NCBI RefSeq assembly: GCF_000420345.1
Contig: NZ_ATUT01000019.1
Span: 1-39,838, forward strand
Direction of reading: 5' to 3'
Source: Faecalicoccus pleomorphus DSM 20574
GTDB taxonomy: Bacteria > Bacillota_I > Bacilli_A > Erysipelotrichales > Erysipelotrichaceae
DNA length: 39,838 bases
In this document: in pieces, positions 1-5,731 of the stretch
Layout of the letters: every line of letters begins with the position of its first letter
Numbering within the stretch: position 1 is the first letter of the stretch
Program-made: the position numbers and the translations under genes
The notes under the pieces: model-generated
The model's input: only the letters and a program-made list of their open reading frames with translations
Databases searched by the model: none
Told to the model about the DNA's origin: nothing

Positions 1-152
<152 letters not shown>

Positions 153-285
153 GATTTAGCTCTTTCAGATGTCCTCTGACATCGTTTTCTCTTTTACCGA
201 AATTGACGTTTCCTTTTTCTTTCAGGTTTGTTCTTGTTCAGTTTTCAAAGATCTCGCTCAGCGCTTTCCCGCGCCGTGCTCAGTT
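153..285 (-). other. 16S rRNA leader with boxA-like element
   Basis: This is the transcribed spacer between the rrn promoter and the 16S start. Around 237-256 the minus strand reads TCTTTGAAAACTGAACAAG, very like the leader upstream of Bacillus rRNA genes, which carries the boxA antitermination signal. A short hairpin (GATGTC-AGAG-GACATC, about 168-183) lies nearer the 16S and may belong to the processing stem. No coding potential is credible here. Confidence 0.7.
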
Positions 286-314
286 ATATTACCAAATCCA
301 CCGCCACCCGTCAA
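286..314 (-). promoter_or_regulatory. rRNA operon promoter
   Basis: Minus-strand -35 TTGACG (309-314) and -10 TAATAT (286-291) are separated by 17 bp. An A-rich tract (on the minus strand) lies just upstream at about 318-360, as expected of an UP element at rRNA promoters. It reads into the 16S leader. Confidence 0.75.
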
Positions 315-453
315 CATCTTTTTTTACTTTTTTTTAGTTTTTTTCTCCTTTTTCTTCCTTTCTCCTTTGTAATCGGTTTCATTGACAGCCTGTGACTGGA
401 AACTGATATATTTGTTGATATTTTACATACAATTCTCCTTCATTTATGGATTT

Positions 454-488
454 AAAAAAGAGTCATGTTTTAGTTTTTCATGACTCTT
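454..488 (-). terminator. orphan intrinsic terminator
   Basis: A perfect 10-bp stem (458-467 with 479-488, arms AAGAGTCATG/CATGACTCTT) is followed on the minus strand by a run of six T. No recognised minus-strand gene lies directly upstream: the next minus gene ends at 1173 behind its own terminator. It may end an unannotated small transcript from about 490-640, or catch read-through before the rRNA promoter. Confidence 0.75.
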
Positions 489-652
489 CTCAAAAGAAAA
501 TCAACTCATCTCTACCATTCCCCGATAGATAAATCCTTATTTTTGGATGTGATTTCCTCCTTCAAACAAATCATTTATTTTGTGCTCTTATCGTATCACC
601 TTTTTTCTATAAATATAGCTTTGTGTCTTTTTTGGTTTGAAATGTGGCAAAG

Positions 653-682
653 ATGACAGATTCTTTTTACTTATGTTACAAT
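653..682 (+). promoter_or_regulatory. promoter of fRMsr gene (leaderless geometry)
   Basis: -35-like ATGACA (653-658), 18-bp spacer, -10 TACAAT (677-682) preceded by an extended TGT. Six bases separate the -10 box from the ATG at 689, so the transcript is predicted to begin at or within a base of the start codon. Confidence 0.65.
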
Positions 683-688
683 CTCTTC

Positions 689-1183
689 ATGAATACACTT
701 ATATATAAACAATGTAAAAGTTTGATTGATCTAGAGATTCCTTCGATTTCATCCATTTCAAATTTGATTGCTCTGGTCTATCATGAACTCCCTCATTTAA
801 ACTGGGTCGGCTTATACTTAGTACAACAAGACAAAGCAACTTGCACCTTAGGTCCCTTTCAGGGCAAAGTGGCCTGTACGACCATCCCTGTTGGAAAAGG
901 TGTTGTAGGAACCTGTGCCCAACAGCAGAAGATGATCGTTGTCGATGATGTTCATTCTTTTGCCGGACATATCGCATGTGATTCGACATCACAATCCGAA
1001 ATTGTCGTTCCCATTTATAATGGCAATACTCTTTTTGCGATTCTGGATGTCGATTCTGACATTAAAAATCGCTTTCGAATCGAAGAGATTTCATTCTTTC
1101 AATTTTTTGCCGATCAAATTTCATCTTTGGTTTCCAAAGAAAATCAGTCTATCTACTTAAAAACAGAAGTTGTTAATCCATAA
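689..1183 (+). CDS. msrC: GAF-domain free methionine-(R)-sulfoxide reductase
   Basis: This is a 164-residue single GAF domain of the fRMsr family (E. coli MsrC/YebR type), a cytosolic enzyme that reduces free methionine-R-sulfoxide. Diagnostic stretches are GPFQGKVAC (about 55-63), IPVGKGVVG (66-74) and GHIACDSTSQSEIVVP (93-108). Cys63 and Cys97 match two of the three family cysteines. The third position (GVCGT in E. coli) is Val73 here, and a Cys sits three residues later (Cys76). The frame is open upstream to an ATG at 644, but a well-placed promoter lies at 653-682, so the ATG at 689 is preferred. No Shine-Dalgarno precedes it. The 3' end overlaps the convergent AAC(3)-like gene by 11 bp. 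Confidence 0.9.
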   Translation: MNTLIYKQCKSLIDLEIPSISSISNLIALVYHELPHLNWVGLYLVQQDKATCTLGPFQGKVACTTIPVGKGVVGTCAQQQKMIVVDDVHSFAGHIACDSTSQSEIVVPIYNGNTLFAILDVDSDIKNRFRIEEISFFQFFADQISSLVSKENQSIYLKTEVVNP

Positions 1184-1195
1184 CAGCTTCTGTTT
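1161..1195. terminator. bidirectional terminator between convergent genes
   Basis: A 15-bp stem (1161-1175 with 1181-1195, one G-U pair) closes a five-base loop. The minus-strand tail is T-rich (CTGTTTTTAA); the plus tail is weaker. Both flanking genes end inside the stem: TAA at 1181-1183 for the plus gene and the complement of TTA at 1173-1175 for the minus gene. Confidence 0.85.
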
Positions 1196-1922
1196 CTTGT
1201 ATCTCATCTAACGATATTCTATATATAGGAAATTTTCCCAATCTCGTTTCTTTTTTATAACAATATCCCAAAAGTTCTTCTTCCATTCCATCAATCTCTG
1301 TAACCAAGAATGTTTTAACCGCATTATTTTTTCCTTTTTTGATTACGGCCCGCTGTAAAGACGTAACGCCTTTATTTAAAGTCTTCGCAATGGCCGGTAA
1401 AAGAACACTTTCTTCTGGCCCCTTATCAAACAATAGATTAATGGCTTGTTGATCGGCAAAGGAAGAAAGAGCATGAGTAAAAGATAGAGGAAAATTTGAT
1501 CTTTGATCGATCTCCTTTTCTTTAGTATTTCCCCAAAACGCAAAGCTGTAAACCGGATGTGTCGTACGGGTTACATTTTCATTTTTTAAAAACTGATTGG
1601 CCAACGCTCCGTTTTGATCGCAACTTGTCAATATAGGATGATAACCAAGCTGCCATTCGCGTATCTTTTTCCAGTCCTCATACTCTACATTGGTCGCAAG
1701 GCAGGACGGATCCAGCGTTGAAAAAGAAAAAGTCGGCATGAAAAGACAGCCTTCTGTTCCTATTCTATCCATCAACACATTCAAAATAGCCTGTTCTTCT
1801 CCTATTATATGTTTACAGAATCGATCGCTGGCTTGCACACAGACATAGCTTCCTTTTTGAATATGCAGCGCATCCAAGATTGCAGAAATTTCATCGGGCG
1901 TTATAAAAATTGGGTTTTTCAT
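1173..1922 (-). CDS. AAC(3)-family aminoglycoside N-acetyltransferase-like protein
   Basis: The 249-residue protein resembles the AAC(3)/YokD family of acetyl-CoA-dependent N-acetyltransferases. Visible family features are the N-terminal helix with GSYVCVQAS, GxEGCLFMPTFSF (about 57-67), the GALANQF segment (105-111) and the conserved T-x-HPVYSF motif with His122. Many members of this family do not act on aminoglycosides, so resistance should not be assumed. The later x-H-x-x-E motif expected after the CoA-binding strand is not evident; the equivalent stretch reads ESVLLPAIAKTLN. The gene has no SD and is preceded by a -10 box six bases from its ATG. It stands alone, convergent with the fRMsr gene and divergent from a HAD phosphatase 51 bp away. 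Confidence 0.78.
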   Translation of the reverse strand: MKNPIFITPDEISAILDALHIQKGSYVCVQASDRFCKHIIGEEQAILNVLMDRIGTEGCLFMPTFSFSTLDPSCLATNVEYEDWKKIREWQLGYHPILTSCDQNGALANQFLKNENVTRTTHPVYSFAFWGNTKEKEIDQRSNFPLSFTHALSSFADQQAINLLFDKGPEESVLLPAIAKTLNKGVTSLQRAVIKKGKNNAVKTFLVTEIDGMEEELLGYCYKKETRLGKFPIYRISLDEIQETEAVMD

Positions 1923-1928
1923 GGCATC

Positions 1929-1937
1929 ATCATATCA
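1929..1937 (-). promoter_or_regulatory. extended -10 promoter of AAC(3)-like gene
   Basis: The minus strand reads TGA-TATGAT (1937 down to 1929), an extended -10 box that ends six bases before the ATG. The -35 is poor (TGAACA at 16 bp, 4 of 6 matches). The geometry predicts a leaderless mRNA. Confidence 0.5.
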
Positions 1938-1973
1938 TATTTGATAAGATTGTTCACAGAAAAGAGGGAAATC

Positions 1974-2795
1974 ATGATTTCAATTATTGCCAGTGATTTA
2001 GACGAAACATTATTAAATACAAACAAACACGTCGATGCTTATACAATTGAACAAATCAAAAAAGTATCTGACCATGGCATTCAATTTGTTTGTGCAACTG
2101 GAAGACCATTTATATCGATTCAAAATACATTAAAAGAAATTGGTCTGTATGATAAAGAAAACACCTATACCATTTCTTTAAACGGCGCCTGTGTGACCGA
2201 AAATAAAAACAATCGAATCTTATATATGCAGCCGATGGATCATTCTTTGGCAGAACAAATTTATAAGATCGGTCTTCAATATGATGTATGCGTTCAAGTT
2301 TATACGATCGATACCGTTTATGCATATCATCTTAATGATGATGAACTTGACTTTTTAAAAGGTCGTATGCAGGTAAAAGAAATTCATGAAACGGACCTTT
2401 CCTTTTTAAAGGATGTCCCAATCATGAAAGTTCTTTATGAAAATACCAGTTTTGACTATCTTCAATCCATTGATGCATCACTTTTGACAAATATCCGTCA
2501 AGCTTGTGATCTTTCTTATTCCAGTGCTCGCTACTTTGAGTTTAATAAAAAGGGAGTGCATAAAGGAATCGGATTAAAATTTCTATGCGATCATCTACAC
2601 ATCGACATAAAGGATTCTATGGCTATCGGAGACAACATCAATGATTTGGGGATGCTTAAAACAGCCGGTATAGCGATTGGTGTTAAGAACTTGCACCCAT
2701 TGATTAAAGATCAAGTTGATCATATCTGTCCTTACACACATAACGAAAATGCGGTTGGACACATTCTTCACGACTACGTATTAACAAAAAAATAG
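1974..2795 (+). CDS. Cof-type HAD-IIB hydrolase
   Basis: A 273-residue cytosolic phosphatase of the haloacid dehalogenase superfamily, Cof/YidA type. Motif I is SDLDETLL with nucleophile Asp8 and Asp10, motif II is CATGRP with Thr42, the motif III lysine is in NKKGVHKG (192-198), and motif IV is MAIGDNINDLGML with Asp220 and Asp224. The C2B cap lies between motifs II and III. Such enzymes usually dephosphorylate sugar phosphates or flavin/cofactor phosphates; the substrate cannot be read from sequence. The start at 1974 has a purine-rich SD (AGAGGGA) nine bases upstream. An upstream extension would overlap the divergent gene antisense and lacks family homology. The stop codon lies in the downstream terminator. 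Confidence 0.9.
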   Translation: MISIIASDLDETLLNTNKHVDAYTIEQIKKVSDHGIQFVCATGRPFISIQNTLKEIGLYDKENTYTISLNGACVTENKNNRILYMQPMDHSLAEQIYKIGLQYDVCVQVYTIDTVYAYHLNDDELDFLKGRMQVKEIHETDLSFLKDVPIMKVLYENTSFDYLQSIDASLLTNIRQACDLSYSSARYFEFNKKGVHKGIGLKFLCDHLHIDIKDSMAIGDNINDLGMLKTAGIAIGVKNLHPLIKDQVDHICPYTHNENAVGHILHDYVLTKK

Positions 2796-2815
2796 CCGAA
2801 TGATCGGCTTTTTTT
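2794..2815. terminator. bidirectional terminator between HAD gene and femX-like gene
   Basis: Six-bp stem AGCCGA/TCGGCT (2794-2799, 2804-2809) with loop ATGA and seven T on the plus side. On the minus side the stem is followed by ATTTTTTTG, so it can work both ways. It overlaps the HAD stop codon and abuts the convergent gene's stop. Confidence 0.85.
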
Positions 2816-4016
2816 ATGTTTTCCTCTTTAACATCTTTTTGGCCAGTGGCATGGCCTTTATAGCAAGAGCATATAAAACACGATGTACCGGCAAATCAAA
2901 TTCACCTATATATTCACGAATATATGGGGCAAAGTTTGATTTAAATTCAGATAGCCCATCTTGAAAATCACCATCAACACCACCCATTGTGACAAACTCG
3001 GCCTGATTGGCGAAGGCATCTTGAAACTGTCTGGCATATAAAAGATACTGCGGTCTGAAATTCACAAAATCATCGTTACTTCCGGCATACAGCATTTCAT
3101 ATTCCTTACCATAGCCGATCATCATGCCTCCGGCAATGGCTGTTTTATGTGGAGATTTCTCGCAAACCTTTTGAATAGAGGTTAATTCCTCTTGATTTTG
3201 AAGTAATTCATGCTCAGCTTTCTTATTTGATTTTTGTGCAATTCTGGCTTCTAATTCCTTTTTCTTTTGTAACAGTTCATTTTTTCGTTGTAAAGGATCT
3301 ACATATGCCAGATATAAATGGGCCGTTGGATACGTCTGCAACAAAAGGCGAAAATAATCTTCGGTACGCAAATGCACATTTTTTCTTTCTTCGGTCATAT
3401 GCATGATCTGGGCAAATTCAGGCAGTCCTTTTATTCCAACTTCTTCCACTACAACATTTTTCTTGGTTGCCTTTTTAATGGAGCGCTTTGTCGATTTTGG
3501 CAAGTGTTCATCCAGATTACAAGGTTTCAATCCCATTTGAAAACGAGGTTGTACGGTTTCTTCTATATACGTAGTAAAGCCCTTATGCTGCGCATGAATC
3601 CTCTTCATATTTTCTAAGATCGTTTCTGTATAGCCAAACAATGGTGCATCTCTTTGAGATAATGTAAATTCACGGATCACAATGCCGAGATCAAATTTAA
3701 TAAAGATACAGTGTCTTTTCCTGGCTACTTTCTTGAGCGCCTGAAAATAAAACTTCACCATCTCAGCATCTTCAAAATCCAATATGGGACCTTTGGGAAT
3801 ATAAAACATGGTAAAGGAAAGTGGCAGTTGTTTGATCAAAACTAAACCGACAGCCTGCAGCTTTCCATCTTGATATACGCCGGTATGTAATGCCTCCCAA
3901 TTGGATTTTACCTTGGCCCAATCATAGCTTTGCAGCAGGTTACAGAATCGGTGATTTTGGACAAAGTGATCAAATTCTTCTTTTGAAACCTCTGTATCAA
4001 ACTGATAGTCTTTCAT
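2814..4016 (-). CDS. FemX/FemAB-type peptidoglycan bridge aminoacyltransferase
   Basis: A 400-residue protein of the FemABX family. These enzymes transfer amino acids from aminoacyl-tRNA to the lysine side chain of lipid II on the inner membrane face, building the peptidoglycan interpeptide bridge. The two GNAT-like halves are visible, with FYIPKGPILD (71-80) in the first. A lysine/glutamate-rich helical arm (about 243-288) corresponds to the family's coiled-coil insertion. The C-terminal signature MGGVDGDF...LSEFKSNFAP...YIGEFDLPV (344-377) is strong. An in-frame TTG lies two codons upstream, but the ATG at 4016 sits eight bases after AGGA and is preferred. It is a single-gene unit, convergent with the HAD gene. 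The amino acid added (Gly, Ser or Ala) cannot be inferred. Confidence 0.88.
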   Translation of the reverse strand: MKDYQFDTEVSKEEFDHFVQNHRFCNLLQSYDWAKVKSNWEALHTGVYQDGKLQAVGLVLIKQLPLSFTMFYIPKGPILDFEDAEMVKFYFQALKKVARKRHCIFIKFDLGIVIREFTLSQRDAPLFGYTETILENMKRIHAQHKGFTTYIEETVQPRFQMGLKPCNLDEHLPKSTKRSIKKATKKNVVVEEVGIKGLPEFAQIMHMTEERKNVHLRTEDYFRLLLQTYPTAHLYLAYVDPLQRKNELLQKKKELEARIAQKSNKKAEHELLQNQEELTSIQKVCEKSPHKTAIAGGMMIGYGKEYEMLYAGSNDDFVNFRPQYLLYARQFQDAFANQAEFVTMGGVDGDFQDGLSEFKSNFAPYIREYIGEFDLPVHRVLYALAIKAMPLAKKMLKRKT

Positions 4017-4159
4017 AAACAAATTCCTGTCTCTTTCTTATTCAAGTAACTTTAGAATATACTTTATATATACATCTAACTATTGTATAAAGCCAATTCT
4101 CTCTGATTTCTTTCTGTTTTATGACTAGCTTTCCTATGAATTTTCTATATTTTATCATA

Positions 4160-4190
4160 AAAAGAAAGATCAGGAAAATCTCTGATCTTT
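4160..4190 (-). terminator. glpK terminator
   Basis: Nine-bp stem AAAGATCAG/CTGATCTTT (4165-4173, 4182-4190). On the minus strand it is followed by CTTTTTATG. It overlaps the glpK stop codon at 4189-4191. Confidence 0.8.
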
Positions 4191-5655
4191 AATACATCTG
4201 TGTTGCCTGAATGGCCTTCTTCCACTTTTCATAAAGCTTTTCTATGCTTTCATGATCTCTTTGTGGTAAGAATTCCTCCAGTTTTCCATCTTTAAAATCT
4301 TCTCTTTTATAGAAACCACAGGCAAGTCCGGCCAGTCTGGCAGCACCTAAAGCGGTTGTTTCCGTCATGACACTTTTATAGACCGGTATTTCAAGAATAT
4401 CGCTCTGGAATTGGTTTAAGAAACAATTGGCACTGGCACCTCCATCTACTTTTAAATGCGTGATCTTTTGATGCAGATCTTCTTCCATGACCAAAATCAA
4501 GTCTTTGCTTTGATAGGCCATGCTTTCCAGAGAAGCGCGTACTAAATGTCGAATGTCTGTTCCTCTGGTCAATCCAAAAATGGCACCTCGGCACTCATCG
4601 TTCCAATACGGAGCTCCTAATCCGGTAAAGGCTGGAACAATCATGACACCATTGCAGGAATCCACGCTGGTCGCAATGTCTTCTGTTTCTTTGGCGGATT
4701 TAAAAAATTTCAATCCGTCTCTTAACCACTGAATCAAAGAACCGGAAACAAAGATGCTTCCTTCCAGTGCATAACACACTTCATCCTGAATTTTCCATGC
4801 GACCGTCGACAATAATCCTTTCTGTGAATGAATTGGTGTATCCCCGGTATTCATCAATAAAAAGCCGCCGGTTCCGTAAGTGTTTTTGACTTCTCCTTTG
4901 TGAAAACAAGATTGTCCAAACAAAGCGCTTTGTTGATCACCGACCATGGCTCCGATCGGACAGGAAGTATTGAAAAAATGAATCGGATCAATATAGCCGA
5001 CAATACCGGAAGTATCGACGACTTGAGGAAGCATGTTTTGAGGAATATCAAACAATTCCAATAATTCTTTATCCCAATCCAATGTATGAATATTCAACAA
5101 TAGTGTCCGGGAAGCGTTGGTCACATCGGTCACGTGCACCTTGCCATTGGTCATCTTCCAGACAAGCCAGGTATCGATGGTTCCAAACAAAAGATCTTCT
5201 GTATTTTGAATGTTCTTTTCTTCCAAAATCCAGCGAATCTTCGTAGCACTAAAATAAGGATCTAAAACAAGACCTGTTTTTTCTTTGATCAGCGGCTCTA
5301 CTCCCATTTTTTTATAGCGCTCAACGATGGCAGCGGTCTGCCTAGATTGCCATACGATCGCATTATGGATCGGCATACCTGTTTTCTTGTTCCATACTAC
5401 CGTTGTTTCTCTTTGATTGGTAATACCGATCGAAGCAACTTCATCAGGTTGTGCGCCGGATTTTAAAAATAAACTCGATAAGCAGGATAGTGTAGAAAGC
5501 CAAATTTCATTGGCATCTTGTTCAACCCATCCCGGTTGAGGAAAGCTATTATGAATCTCTTCCTGCGAAACCGCCACGATATTTTGTTGTTGATCAAATA
5601 AGATAGCGCGTGTACTGGTCGTACCTTGATCGATTGAAATGATATATTTTTTCAT
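4189..5655 (-). CDS. glpK: glycerol kinase
   Basis: A 488-residue FGGY kinase that phosphorylates glycerol to sn-glycerol 3-phosphate. Family features are the N-terminal phosphate loop IDQGTTSTRAILFD (8-21), SFPQPGWVEQD (37-47), GITNQRETTVVW (77-88), NTYGTGGFLL and the C-terminal DGGASAN. His226 in PIHFFN, just before GDQQSALFGQ, aligns with the histidine that HPr phosphorylates in enterococcal and Bacillus GlpK, suggesting PTS-dependent activation. A GTG five codons upstream is possible, but the ATG at 5655 follows AGGTGAG at good spacing. A cre-like palindrome sits inside the promoter. No glpF or glpD is adjacent. Confidence 0.96.
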   Translation of the reverse strand: MKKYIISIDQGTTSTRAILFDQQQNIVAVSQEEIHNSFPQPGWVEQDANEIWLSTLSCLSSLFLKSGAQPDEVASIGITNQRETTVVWNKKTGMPIHNAIVWQSRQTAAIVERYKKMGVEPLIKEKTGLVLDPYFSATKIRWILEEKNIQNTEDLLFGTIDTWLVWKMTNGKVHVTDVTNASRTLLLNIHTLDWDKELLELFDIPQNMLPQVVDTSGIVGYIDPIHFFNTSCPIGAMVGDQQSALFGQSCFHKGEVKNTYGTGGFLLMNTGDTPIHSQKGLLSTVAWKIQDEVCYALEGSIFVSGSLIQWLRDGLKFFKSAKETEDIATSVDSCNGVMIVPAFTGLGAPYWNDECRGAIFGLTRGTDIRHLVRASLESMAYQSKDLILVMEEDLHQKITHLKVDGGASANCFLNQFQSDILEIPVYKSVMTETTALGAARLAGLACGFYKREDFKDGKLEEFLPQRDHESIEKLYEKWKKAIQATQMY

Positions 5656-5672
5656 GTTACTCACCTGCACCC

Positions 5673-5701
5673 ATCATAGCACAGAAAGCGCTTTCTTAAC
5701 A
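5673..5701 (-). promoter_or_regulatory. glpK promoter
   Basis: Minus-strand -10 TATGAT (5673-5678) carries an extended TGC. A weak -35 TGTTAA (5696-5701) lies 17 bp upstream. The predicted 5' leader is only about a dozen bases and holds the SD. A cre-like box fills the spacer. Confidence 0.55.
5683..5696. promoter_or_regulatory. cre-like CcpA operator at glpK
   Basis: The perfect 14-bp palindrome AGAAAGCGCTTTCT matches the B. subtilis cre optimum TGAAAGCGCTTTCA at 12 of 14 positions, differing only at the two outer bases. It lies between the -35 and -10 boxes of glpK, where CcpA binding would block RNA polymerase. This fits carbon catabolite repression of glycerol use. Confidence 0.75.
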
Positions 5702-5707
5702 GGGCAA

Positions 5708-5731
5708 AAGAAAAGTGCACCATCGTGCACT
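5708..5731 (-). terminator. pheT terminator
   Basis: Seven-bp stem AGTGCAC/GTGCACT (5714-5720, 5725-5731) with a four-base loop. On the minus strand it is followed by TTTTCTTTT. It overlaps the pheT stop codon. Confidence 0.85.

Noticed and set aside
169-372. Open frame on the plus strand in the rRNA leader
   Set aside because: It runs antisense through the rrn leader and promoter, has a Phe/Ser/Pro-rich low-complexity product, and has no SD.
512-574. 20-codon minus-strand frame before the orphan terminator
   Set aside because: No SD, no leaderless-type -10 box at its ATG, and no recognisable family. The region is kept only as a possible small RNA.
644-688. 15-codon N-terminal extension of the fRMsr gene
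   Set aside because: The best promoter (653-682) lies inside it, and homologous GAF proteins begin near the ATG at 689.
1809-1973. Upstream extension of the first HAD phosphatase
   Set aside because: It overlaps the AAC(3)-like gene in antisense and lacks HAD homology; the ATG at 1974 has an SD and begins the family sequence.
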